Below, one piece after another: positions 6,683 to 14,528 of a stretch of 24,466 nt of DNA. The notes under the pieces were generated by a model, which searched no databases, was not told where the DNA came from, and worked only from the letters and a program-made list of their open reading frames with translations. Both the position numbers and the translations under genes were made by a program. Within the stretch, counting starts at the first letter, position 1; every line of letters starts with the position of its first letter. This stretch comes from a virus: the IMG/VR virus record IMGVR_UViG_3300042447_001515, positions 1-24,466 of that record. The stretch is one strand, 5' to 3'.

Positions 6683-7904
6683 ATTTAGTAAATATATATA
6701 ATGTTTCAATGTCTTCGTCAAGAAGATCCAGGTCAGAGACTGAAGATAGACTTTGAATGAAAGACTGAGAGCTTTTGTTTTCTAAAAAAGAAGTTTTTGT
6801 AAGAAAATTGCTGCCCATTGAATAATATATACTTGAACTTTTGAAATATGTCAAGTCTTTATTTACATTTTTTAAAATATCTTTAGCACTAGGCTTTTTG
6901 GAAAGCTTTACCACGGCGCAAATATCTAGAAATTTCAGTTTGACAGATGCGAAGTCTTCATCTTTGATTTCGTTTTTACAAACAATAACGCATTTAACTC
7001 CGCAGCTTTTAAATTTCTTAATAAATTCTAATGTTTTTTCTAGATTTTCATTTTTGCAATTTGATATGTCAAATCTCAATAGTTCTATATTTGACTTAAC
7101 TTGCTTTAATAGGTTTTCGTCAATTTCGAACGGCTTATTTGCAAATATTACGCTTTTTCTTTTGGCGATATTCTGCATTGCGTAAATGATATTATTTTGA
7201 TTTACATCTTTAATTAGGTCAAATCTAATATTAAGCAATAGACCATTTGCTTTATCTATAAGAATTTGAGAATCTGGAACGAAATTAATAGTAAAATTAG
7301 AATATTTTTCTCCAAAAAAGATAGATTCAATTTTCTCTTCTTGTTCAATGTTTAGAATATCGAGGATTGCTTCGCAAATTTCCTCTGGCTTGATTAAATT
7401 AATTGTTTTTGGAATTTCTACCGATGAAAATGACGGCTTTTTATTTCCAACTCTAGAATAGGAATCAATTATTTTTATTTTTTGTGGATCGCCGAAAATT
7501 GGCTTAGATACTTCAACGTGATTGCTGCTAAAAAGAGCAACAATTGGTTTATCGTAGTGAGACGCCAGGTGCGTGCAAAGACTGTCTGGTCCAATGTGAG
7601 CTATTGAATTTTTAATAACATGAGCTAATTGATTTATTGTGGTCTTGCCGACAATTGACTTGACATTCATTAATTGAGGGTCGCCCTCTACTCCAATCTG
7701 CAAAAAAGAGATGCCGTTTTTTTGTAAAATCGGAGTAATGGCATCCACAACGTCTTGCCAATAAGAGTAGTTCCTAGAATCAAACTGAGTATTGGACTGA
7801 ATGGTAATATACTTCTCAGAGTCAAGTGGAAAATATGATTCAAATATATACGGCTTGCTGATTTTTGAGCCAGTGAGAGTGGCATAAGAGTCTATAATTC
7901 TCAT
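6669..7904 (-). CDS. GT9 (heptosyltransferase-like) C-terminal domain plus unknown domain
   Basis: A 411-aa protein. Residues 30-190 match the C-terminal Rossmann domain of glycosyltransferase family 9: YITIQSNTQFDSRNYSYW..DVV, FLQIGVEGDPQ, KTTINQLAHVIKNSIAHIGPDSLCTHLASHYDKPIVALF (sugar-nucleotide binding), ending with KPEEICEAILDIL. The N-terminal acceptor domain of GT9 is missing here; it is at the end of the preceding gene, in the same reading frame and separated only by one TAA and three sense codons. The two products probably form one active fold. Residues 195-411 are an additional Lys/Ile-rich domain (about 215 aa) of unknown type with strand-helix alternation. No Shine-Dalgarno; the leader is A-rich. 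Such enzymes add sugars to surface polysaccharide or, in some phages, to modified DNA bases; the acceptor is unknown. Confidence 0.8.
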   Translation of the reverse strand: MRIIDSYATLTGSKISKPYIFESYFPLDSEKYITIQSNTQFDSRNYSYWQDVVDAITPILQKNGISFLQIGVEGDPQLMNVKSIVGKTTINQLAHVIKNSIAHIGPDSLCTHLASHYDKPIVALFSSNHVEVSKPIFGDPQKIKIIDSYSRVGNKKPSFSSVEIPKTINLIKPEEICEAILDILNIEQEEKIESIFFGEKYSNFTINFVPDSQILIDKANGLLLNIRFDLIKDVNQNNIIYAMQNIAKRKSVIFANKPFEIDENLLKQVKSNIELLRFDISNCKNENLEKTLEFIKKFKSCGVKCVIVCKNEIKDEDFASVKLKFLDICAVVKLSKKPSAKDILKNVNKDLTYFKSSSIYYSMGSNFLTKTSFLENKSSQSFIQSLSSVSDLDLLDEDIETLYIFTKYAKN

Positions 7905-7913
7905 TGTTAAATT

Positions 7914-9935
7914 TTATTTTTTATAAATTTCAAAATCTATTTTATCTTCTCCGTTGTGAAGATAGGATAATAATCTTTGCGTTTGTAGATGTGGCAGATA
8001 TGCTATGTCAAAATAGCCATCATTTTTAGCATGACCCTCCATTAAAAGAAGATTATCCATTTCTGGCATATATTCTATCCATTTGTAAACATATTTATTT
8101 CCATTTAAAATGTCTTTAAATTGTTTTTTAGTAGAAACGTATAGGTCGTACTCTGGGTACCTATCTTTAATCGATTCAAAAAGAGCAGTAGCCATAAAAA
8201 TATCCCCAGCGCTTTCGGGCAGAACAAATAGGACACTTTTATTTCCAGTTTCATCTATTTGAGATCTTAGGGTGTCAATTTTAATATCTGGTTTTCTGCT
8301 TTGAAGCTCTTTAATTGCGATTGATTTAAAATAATTTTTAATATCAGCTTTTTTTGTTCCTTTTGATATTTCAGACATCCAGTATAGCAACCCTTCGTCT
8401 GAATATTCCACTTTTCGATCTAAAATCTTAAGATATAGCTCTTTAAGCCACTCCCTGTCCTGTAAATTATCGTCCACTTCGGCATCTGGATTTGGATTAT
8501 TTTGAACATTTGAAAGATAGTTGCTTTCATCCGTATCGTCGAGAAAGCTAAAATTGTCAATCTTTCTTTCAATTTTGGCTCCAACTTCTTCTATTGAGAA
8601 ATTTTGCAACGCCCATTTTCTTGCTAATTTGCCAATTTTTCTTTTCTCCTTATTGGAAAGAGATATGAATCTATCAAGCTGTTCTTTAATTGATTCTGGC
8701 TTCGTGGACGCCTTAATAAATTCAGTTCCATGCTCTAGGTATTTGCTCCATTCAAGTGGAAAAGAGTAGGCGTCTGGCTCGCAACATTCTTCGCCGCAAG
8801 AATAATTTGTAATAAGGGTCGTGAGTTCTGTCAACTTTGCTTCTTGGATGGGTATTTCTTGACCGCCGCTAGTAAATGGATGAACATAAACATCCATGAA
8901 GTTATAAACCTCATTTAATTGTTCTTCGCTTACGCCCAATCCAACGCCAGTAGTTGTTTGAGACCCTTTAGAGAGGCAAAATTTACAATCTTTATTTTGT
9001 GGATCTAGATTTTTCTCTACTTTTTGACCAGCATTATCTAGTTTAAACGTGCCGTCTTCGTTTAGTTCAAAAATTGAATCTCTATCATCAAATGTTTTAA
9101 CTTCATAATTTCCACAGTTTTTACAAATATATGTAGTTAATATTTCCTTTGTGCAAATTCCGTATTGCTCGGCTTGGGCTTTGATATTCCACCCCTCTGA
9201 AAAATTAGTATGAAGAAGAAGGTATGTATTTTTAATCTCTGGATGAGAATCTTTCCACATTTTGTACCCCTCCATTAGATTGGGAACAAGTTTTCTTAAT
9301 TGATTTCTGAAAACAAAACCTATAATAAAAGAATCTTCTGGAAGATTGTTGGCTTTTCTAAGAGATGTTCTTTTTTTATCTGAAAGTCTAAAAAAATTAG
9401 AAGCCTCGATTGGCCCGTGAATAGTTTCAACATGATTATGACCGAGTCTTTTAAATTCTTTTTCTGCGAAATTGCTCCACATCCAATAGTTTTTAATATG
9501 TGAGGCTTTTTTGACAGCAGATGGCAAAAGAGGAAGCGAATCTAAGGTAATCCAAAGGCAGGAATTTACTTTTTTAAACCAATTTTTTTCAATAGAGTAA
9601 TCTAGCCCCCAAAAATCTTGAGCGCCAATGTAAACATCTGGTTTTATTTTTCTTACATATTGGTCAATGGTGAATGAGCCGTATCCTGCCATTCTTAATC
9701 CATTTGGATCTTTTGCAATTTCTTGAAGCGTGGCTTGATCCGCTGGCGCTGCGCCGTAACTGCTCCATGGCGTTGATTCGAGTTCTTTTGTTCCTTCGTG
9801 TACGCCACAGCAAACATGATGAATTTCATATTTGCCCGTTTTATATAGATAGGTTAAAAGAGTCTTCATGACTCTTCCAAATCCAGTTTTAGCTAAGGCA
9901 AAGTCAGAATGAAATAAAAGTCTCTTTTTTCTCAT
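7914..9935 (-). CDS. Composite glycosyltransferase: GT4-like, zinc-ribbon insert, DUF4214-like, GT9 N-domain
   Basis: A 673-aa mosaic. Residues 1-460 are a GT-B (GT4-like) glycosyltransferase: LLFHSDFALAKTGFGRV at the start, PDVYIGAQDFWG (99-110), IHGPIEASNF (172-181), IIGFVFRNQLRKLVPNL (204-220), and a nucleotide-sugar site YVHPFTSGGQEIPIQEA (350-366). A Cys4 zinc-ribbon-like insert (CKNCG at 271-275, CKFC at 317-320) interrupts it. Residues 494-545 (EWLKELYLKILDR...GLLYWMSEI) resemble DUF4214. Residues 566-673 are the N-terminal half of a GT9 enzyme (SVLFVLPESAGDIFMATALFESI, then FDIAYLPHLQTQRL); its other half is in the next gene. The start ATG lies one base after the upstream stop and has only a weak AAGA. 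Substrates are unknown; the fusion suggests sequential sugar transfers. Confidence 0.85.
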   Translation of the reverse strand: MRKKRLLFHSDFALAKTGFGRVMKTLLTYLYKTGKYEIHHVCCGVHEGTKELESTPWSSYGAAPADQATLQEIAKDPNGLRMAGYGSFTIDQYVRKIKPDVYIGAQDFWGLDYSIEKNWFKKVNSCLWITLDSLPLLPSAVKKASHIKNYWMWSNFAEKEFKRLGHNHVETIHGPIEASNFFRLSDKKRTSLRKANNLPEDSFIIGFVFRNQLRKLVPNLMEGYKMWKDSHPEIKNTYLLLHTNFSEGWNIKAQAEQYGICTKEILTTYICKNCGNYEVKTFDDRDSIFELNEDGTFKLDNAGQKVEKNLDPQNKDCKFCLSKGSQTTTGVGLGVSEEQLNEVYNFMDVYVHPFTSGGQEIPIQEAKLTELTTLITNYSCGEECCEPDAYSFPLEWSKYLEHGTEFIKASTKPESIKEQLDRFISLSNKEKRKIGKLARKWALQNFSIEEVGAKIERKIDNFSFLDDTDESNYLSNVQNNPNPDAEVDDNLQDREWLKELYLKILDRKVEYSDEGLLYWMSEISKGTKKADIKNYFKSIAIKELQSRKPDIKIDTLRSQIDETGNKSVLFVLPESAGDIFMATALFESIKDRYPEYDLYVSTKKQFKDILNGNKYVYKWIEYMPEMDNLLLMEGHAKNDGYFDIAYLPHLQTQRLLSYLHNGEDKIDFEIYKK

Positions 9936-9936
9936 T

Positions 9937-10419
9937 TTAATCTTCTTGATTTAAGGCTTTTGAAGAAACGCTAAAAGATGCTTCTAGGCTGAGTTTCAAC
10001 CATTCCCTAAGTTTAATTGATTCATCGTTCGTGAATCCTACAGAAAAAATATTTTCTTTATCTTTTGTATCAGAAACTTTTAGTCCAAATCCGGACATGG
10101 CTCCTTCTTTAATATATGGCGCAAAAGAAATCGATACACCGGATCCATTATTGAACTTATGATAAGTAGACCATTTTTCTTCTTTTTCAATTGCTCGAAC
10201 GATGCCAGAAATCTCAACGTCATTAAATTTTATATTCTTTTTCGCGGATGGATTGTCCTTATTCCCCTTGAATGATCCGATTTTCTTTTCAGCGTTCCAA
10301 GAATGTTGCTTTATGAAGGATACATAGATGCCGCCGTCTGACTCATTGAATGCGATAGAAACTGCAACCCCTTTATTACTCGCGTTTGGTTTATAAAATT
10401 GAATATTATTTAGATTCAT
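9937..10419 (-). CDS. Possible ssDNA-binding protein (160 aa)
   Basis: A 160-aa, strand-rich protein: NIQFYKPNASNKGVAVSIAFN, GGIYVSFIKQHSWNA, NIKFNDVEISGIVRAIE (strand then helix), and a second similar half with GSGVSISFAPYIKEG, FGLKVSDTKD, FSVGFTNDESIKLREWLKLSL (strand then helix). Two beta-sheet-plus-helix halves with a KFN-EI-I pattern recall the Whirly/PC4-type ssDNA- or RNA-binding fold, and the gene sits directly after the DNA polymerase gene. That is a fold-level guess. The ATG at 10417-10419 is chosen over an in-frame TTG two codons upstream; a TATAAT (10428-10433) ends eight bases before this ATG, matching the near-leaderless pattern seen elsewhere. Confidence 0.7.
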   Translation of the reverse strand: MNLNNIQFYKPNASNKGVAVSIAFNESDGGIYVSFIKQHSWNAEKKIGSFKGNKDNPSAKKNIKFNDVEISGIVRAIEKEEKWSTYHKFNNGSGVSISFAPYIKEGAMSGFGLKVSDTKDKENIFSVGFTNDESIKLREWLKLSLEASFSVSSKALNQED

Positions 10420-10427
10420 ATGCAAAT

Positions 10428-10456
10428 ATTATATGATTATTCTACGTCTTCGTCTA
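10428..10456 (-). promoter_or_regulatory. Possible promoter TAGACG-N17-TATAAT
   Basis: Minus-strand TATAAT (10428-10433) is a perfect -10, 17 bases after TAGACG (10451-10456, four of six to consensus) inside the end of the polymerase gene. It ends eight bases before the ATG at 10419. Weaker than the TTGAC set because the -35 lies in coding sequence. Confidence 0.35.
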
Positions 10457-13037
10457 TTAATTCTTGATCTTTTAGGTCTCTGAGCGCCATGTATATTTTG
10501 GCTGTCTGAACACCTAGTTTATCTACATAGCAGGCATTGCCGTCTTTCTTTGTTCCTTTTATTACAACTACATCTCCTTCTGCTGGAAGCTTGTCTCCAT
10601 TATCTTTTTTGCACTCAGCAAGCTTGTCCCACTTCTCGGAAGAGAAAATGAAACAATCTACTGATCCGGTTTCATCAGAAACTGTATATTTGACATAGGG
10701 ATTGCCGTTTTTCGAAGTTCTTTTTAAGACCTCATCTATAACTCCAACAAAAAATAAACTGCTTTTCTCATTTAATGAGTTGCAATATTTGATATCTTTA
10801 ATATTCTCGTTCTTTTTCCTAAAGATGGACGACAAGCTTTCGCTGTATGACATTCCAAGAAGGGCTTTCTCGTAAAAGAAATTTGCCAACTCTTCATTTC
10901 TACTATTCAATAAGTAAATAGTTTTAAACTTGTCATAGTCTCTTTTAATTGTGCCAAATCTAGAATTTTTGATAATAGGATTGCCCTTATCGTCTTTGAC
11001 TGTTTCATTCAAAGCTTTTACGCAATTAAGAACGTCATCAAATTTTCCAGATTCAATCAATTGTTTTGTCAATATCTTCTCTCTGTCTTTCAATATGTTC
11101 CACGTCTGAGCTTCTAAAACTAGTCTACTTCTAGATTTATTATTAATGCTTTGTAGCGCGCCAGCTTGAATAAGAGCGGAAAGTACGCCGATTGAAATTT
11201 TTGCTTGCTTAGCAGCAATAAATAGATCAATTTTTGAATTGTATTCGCCTCTAAAGTTGATCATTTTTTCAATTACCTTTTTGCTGATCCCTTTGATCGC
11301 AGATAATCCATATCTAATATTCGCACCCTCGATTTCAAAGTCTTCACCACTTTTTGCAAGATCTGGAGGTAAAAGCTTAATTCCAAAATCTTTCATTTCT
11401 ATACTGATAATATTAATCTCATTTAAACTGTCCTGCTCATTCTTCGCCATTCTTAGAAGAGATAGGAAAAATTCCTTAGTATGATTAAATTTGAAATATG
11501 TAGTCAAAGCAGCCATTGCGCTATAAGCTGCGCTATGAGAAAAATTAAATTGGTAACCAGCACTGTCTTCGCATACTTTCCAAATAGTGTCAGCTGTTTC
11601 CTTTTTAATATTTGAAGATTCACACTTCTCATAAATTTTAGGCTTCCATTTGGCAATTTCTTCTGGAAGTTTTTTTCCGATAGCTCTCCTAATTTCTTCA
11701 GAATCAGACAGGGAGAATCCGATCTTATTAAACATGGCCATCACTTGTTCTTGATAAAGACAAATATTTCCAGTTTTTTCTAGGACTGATTCGATAATAG
11801 GATCAATCTCTGGTTTCACTCCAGTATTTGCATATGTCGCATATTGATCCACATAATCTAATGCTCCAGGTCTTGCAAGTGCTACAACAGCACTAAGTTG
11901 CTCTAGATTTTTAGGTTTAACTTTTTGGCAAACCTTATAGTTAGTATCTGCTTCAATTTGAAAAAGACCCTTGGGGTTTTTTAAGTCTTGAAGATGCCCG
12001 TATATAAGTTCGTAATCCTCTAGGTCAATTTTTTTATAATTTATTCCTACCAGCTTAGAAGCTTCATGAATAACTGAAACGCTTTTCAAGCCAAGAAGGT
12101 CGAGTTTAATATTGATTTTGGTTGCCCAGTCCATTGTGAATGAACTTACAGATTCTTTATCTGCCGTTAATTCAGTTGGGGTAGCCTTGTTTAACAAATC
12201 ATGACTTACTACAATACCAGAAGCATGTACACCCTTGTTTCTAATTAAATTCTTAAGTTTTAAAGCAGTTTGATACACTTGCTTGTTTTCATCGCACCAA
12301 TTTTTAAATTCCTCATTGGTTTCATAGATTTCTTCTGGCTCGGCAACTTTTCCAAATTTAGAAGTAAACAGAGCAGTGATTTTATTCATCTCCGTTTCAT
12401 CTTTCTCGCCGATGATTTTCCCGCAGTCCTTAATAAGAGCTTTGCCAGAAAGAGTGGAAACGGTTAGCATTTTGCTTGTTCTTTGAGGGTATTTTTCCTC
12501 AAGATATTTTATTACTTCCTTTCTTCTATAATAGCAAATATCACTATCAATATCGGCGATCATCTTTCCATCCAAATATGTAACTCCATCTACAACTTGC
12601 TTTTTTGCTCTAGCCTCTGACACGAACCTTTGAAAAAATAATCCGTATTTTACTGGATCTACGCCAGTTACTCCTAGTAAATAAAGAACAAGGCTTCCAG
12701 CCGCTGATCCTCGACCAAGACCGGTTGGAATATCATTTTTATTGCAAAAATTAAAAACATCCCAAACGATCAAAATATAATCTACAAAATCAAGTTTATA
12801 GAGAGTTTCTACTTCCTCAGTGACTCTTTCTTTATACTTTGAGATATCAAATCCTTGGGCTTTCCATTCTGGCATTTTTTCTTTAAAACCTTTATTACAA
12901 AGAGATTTTAAAATTTCTAAGCTATTTGCATTTTCTGGAATAGAGTATTCGATACGATCTTTTTTGTCTACTTCAATTTTTGGACAACGAACTCCATAGA
13001 ATGGGAGATTAAGTTTTGAAAATTTTTCTAAAAACAT
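10437..13037 (-). CDS. dnaE: DNA polymerase III alpha, catalytic part (split gene)
   Basis: An 866-aa C-family DNA polymerase lacking the PHP domain. It begins at the equivalent of the region just after PHP in DnaE and contains GLGRGSAAGSLV (107-118, palm), IADIDSDI with catalytic Asp162 and Asp164 (family DxD), KLDLLGLKS with the third Asp313, ALARPGALDY, the fingers signature LYQEQVMAMFNKIGFS, and SHSAAYSAMAALTTYFKFN. Near the C-terminus is an OB fold (SSLFFVGVIDEVLKRTSKNGNPYVKYTVSDETG segment). The protein ends soon after the OB fold, so the tau-binding domain of E. coli DnaE is absent. The PHP domain is encoded separately at 13730-14491, with an exonuclease gene between. Its own TTGACT promoter overlaps the end of that exonuclease gene. 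It would replicate phage DNA with the helicase and primase upstream. Confidence 0.93.
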   Translation of the reverse strand: MFLEKFSKLNLPFYGVRCPKIEVDKKDRIEYSIPENANSLEILKSLCNKGFKEKMPEWKAQGFDISKYKERVTEEVETLYKLDFVDYILIVWDVFNFCNKNDIPTGLGRGSAAGSLVLYLLGVTGVDPVKYGLFFQRFVSEARAKKQVVDGVTYLDGKMIADIDSDICYYRRKEVIKYLEEKYPQRTSKMLTVSTLSGKALIKDCGKIIGEKDETEMNKITALFTSKFGKVAEPEEIYETNEEFKNWCDENKQVYQTALKLKNLIRNKGVHASGIVVSHDLLNKATPTELTADKESVSSFTMDWATKINIKLDLLGLKSVSVIHEASKLVGINYKKIDLEDYELIYGHLQDLKNPKGLFQIEADTNYKVCQKVKPKNLEQLSAVVALARPGALDYVDQYATYANTGVKPEIDPIIESVLEKTGNICLYQEQVMAMFNKIGFSLSDSEEIRRAIGKKLPEEIAKWKPKIYEKCESSNIKKETADTIWKVCEDSAGYQFNFSHSAAYSAMAALTTYFKFNHTKEFFLSLLRMAKNEQDSLNEINIISIEMKDFGIKLLPPDLAKSGEDFEIEGANIRYGLSAIKGISKKVIEKMINFRGEYNSKIDLFIAAKQAKISIGVLSALIQAGALQSINNKSRSRLVLEAQTWNILKDREKILTKQLIESGKFDDVLNCVKALNETVKDDKGNPIIKNSRFGTIKRDYDKFKTIYLLNSRNEELANFFYEKALLGMSYSESLSSIFRKKNENIKDIKYCNSLNEKSSLFFVGVIDEVLKRTSKNGNPYVKYTVSDETGSVDCFIFSSEKWDKLAECKKDNGDKLPAEGDVVVIKGTKKDGNACYVDKLGVQTAKIYMALRDLKDQELIDEDVE

Positions 13038-13049
13038 ATTGTATATTTA

Positions 13050-13078
13050 GATATAAATCTTTTTGATCCGTTAGTCAA
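13050..13078 (-). promoter_or_regulatory. Promoter TTGACT-N17-TATATC before polymerase gene
   Basis: Minus-strand TTGACT (13073-13078), 17-base spacer, TATATC (13050-13055). The stop codon TGA of the exonuclease gene is embedded in the TTGACT. The -10 ends 12 bases before the ATG at 13037. Confidence 0.5.
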
Positions 13079-13728
13079 ATTTCAATTTGGTATTTTAGTT
13101 TATTCCAAACCTGCACGTTAATATTTAAATCATAAAGCGCGTCGTGTAATTTACTTTCATCAAATTCTATAGAATAGTTTTGAGCGACCCTGCTAAGCGA
13201 ATTTTTAGATCCTTTAACTATATGGTTCAGCATTTTGTACTGGTAAAACATGAAGTTTTCAGATTTTTGATATGGGATTCCGTTGTTGACGCCTTTGGCG
13301 ATTGCTAGGGTATCGAATACCTGCTTTTTGGATAGAATGTCTGGACACTTTCTGCCCATCCTTTCATAAATAGCTTTAATGAGATAAATATCAAAACCAA
13401 GAATATTATGACCAGCTATTGCGTCGCAATCTTTAAGATGCTCGGAAAGAATATTAAAGGCGTCAATTGACTTTACCCCTTCTTTATTCATTCTATCTTC
13501 AGAATAAGAGTGAGCCATTTGCCTAGCTCCTTTCGAGAATTTAAAATCTTCGCCCCAGTTTATCAAAATGTCCAAGCCTGAATTTTTGCAAATTTCTCCA
13601 CCAACGGTTTTAATGAGAGCCATTTGCCAAGGAAGATTAAACCTATAATTCAAGCATAGGTTTGCAGTTTCAAAATCAATAAAAAGAATTTTTATTTTTT
13701 TATTAAATCTAATTAGGTCTTCTTGCAT
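13075..13728 (-). CDS. DnaQ-like 3'-5' exonuclease (DEDDh)
   Basis: A 217-aa exonuclease with the complete DEDDh active site: FIDFET (Asp18, Glu20), GHNILGFDIY (Asp113), and LHDALYDLN (His195, Asp200). The family removes mismatched 3' ends during replication using two metal ions; length and motif spacing match the epsilon subunit core. It lies one base after the PHP gene and 37 bases before the polymerase gene, so the order is PHP, proofreading exonuclease, polymerase. That order recalls PolC, where exonuclease and PHP are joined to the polymerase in one chain. It most likely acts as the proofreader of the split polymerase. No clear Shine-Dalgarno before the ATG. Confidence 0.9.
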   Translation of the reverse strand: MQEDLIRFNKKIKILFIDFETANLCLNYRFNLPWQMALIKTVGGEICKNSGLDILINWGEDFKFSKGARQMAHSYSEDRMNKEGVKSIDAFNILSEHLKDCDAIAGHNILGFDIYLIKAIYERMGRKCPDILSKKQVFDTLAIAKGVNNGIPYQKSENFMFYQYKMLNHIVKGSKNSLSRVAQNYSIEFDESKLHDALYDLNINVQVWNKLKYQIEI

Positions 13729-13729
13729 T

Positions 13730-14491
13730 TTATTTATTTTCTAGAAAAGATTCGAGGCAAAATGAATCACTGCACAAGTGATCAAGATTAGGTTTTTGAA
13801 GTTCGCTTTTTTTACCAAGACATCTCATAGTAAGATAAGCTAAAAAATCTTCTCTATTTTCATAATAGATAGATTGAGTTTTTATAAGCTCTGAGGATGG
13901 AAAGTTTTCTTTTACAAATGAGAAAAGTTTTTCTTTATAAATTGAATCAAAAGGCAAGTCATTTTGTTCCCAAAAGAAAGTAGGGTTTGTCCAAAATTCA
14001 GCCGGTGTGCAAGAGTTCATTTTGAAATGATTATTAAAAAGGTAAGAGTCGTAAAATGGAACCCCAAGAGACAACGAGTCGCTCCAGTATTTTTTAAGAT
14101 TTTCAAAGTCAATTCTAGGAATGTAATAAAAACCATCTTTAGCAGCGGTAGAAAAAATGGAGCTTAAATTTTCGTAACCGCTTGCGTCATTAAGAAATAT
14201 GATATACTTTGCTTCCGTTTTGATAGAGGCTTCGTTTTTTTCCGCAATATTATTACAGACTGTAATTCTCAATCCAAAGTTTATATTGACTTCAAGATCT
14301 TTGGAGTTGAAGTAAAGTTCTAGCAAGCCAGACATATTATCATCAACCAAAAAGGCATTGTTAATATTGTTATCTTTTACCAGTTTTAGAATTGATCTTG
14401 GTCCAACTTCTCCTTCGTGATCCTTTTCAAGTGTCAGGATCGAGCGATTCATAGAATAGTGGGATTTGAAAAATGGCAGAGTGTTCTCCAT
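13730..14491 (-). CDS. Stand-alone PHP domain of DNA polymerase III alpha (degenerate)
   Basis: A 253-aa protein corresponding to the N-terminal PHP domain of DnaE: PFFKSHYSMNRSIL (first motif), ILKLVKDNNINNAFLVDDNMSGLLEL (second), VNINFGLRITV (third), and the C-terminal LQKPNLDHLCSDSFCLESF, which matches the DnaE segment just before the palm. The usual PHP metal ligands are eroded: the first motif has K-S-H where HxH is expected and the second has VDDN instead of TDH, so the domain is probably structural, not catalytic. I chose the ATG at 14491: a GTG at 14506 would lie upstream of the -10 box TATTAT. It should bind the separate polymerase subunit. Downstream exonuclease and polymerase genes follow directly. 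Confidence 0.8.
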   Translation of the reverse strand: MENTLPFFKSHYSMNRSILTLEKDHEGEVGPRSILKLVKDNNINNAFLVDDNMSGLLELYFNSKDLEVNINFGLRITVCNNIAEKNEASIKTEAKYIIFLNDASGYENLSSIFSTAAKDGFYYIPRIDFENLKKYWSDSLSLGVPFYDSYLFNNHFKMNSCTPAEFWTNPTFFWEQNDLPFDSIYKEKLFSFVKENFPSSELIKTQSIYYENREDFLAYLTMRCLGKKSELQKPNLDHLCSDSFCLESFLENK

Positions 14492-14497
14492 TTTTTG

Positions 14498-14525
14498 ATA
14501 ATACACCTTCTTTAAGTCGTGTCAA
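14498..14525 (-). promoter_or_regulatory. Promoter TTGACA-N16-TATTAT before PHP gene
   Basis: Minus-strand TTGACA (14520-14525), 16-base spacer, TATTAT (14498-14503, five of six to consensus). The -10 ends six bases before the ATG at 14491, deciding the start of the PHP gene. The sequence TTGACACGAC is shared with the nrdB promoter, and an ACAC/GTGT inverted repeat spans the spacer. Confidence 0.6.
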
Positions 14526-14528
14526 ATG

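Noticed and set aside
7914-7916. Reassigned TAA stop codon as the reason for the split GT9.
   Set aside because: Convincing genes in the window end with TAA, TAG and TGA, so there is no sign of an altered code.
13038-13729. The polymerase split explained as a frameshift or sequencing error.
   Set aside because: An intact exonuclease gene with all active-site residues lies between the two parts, and the polymerase part has its own promoter.
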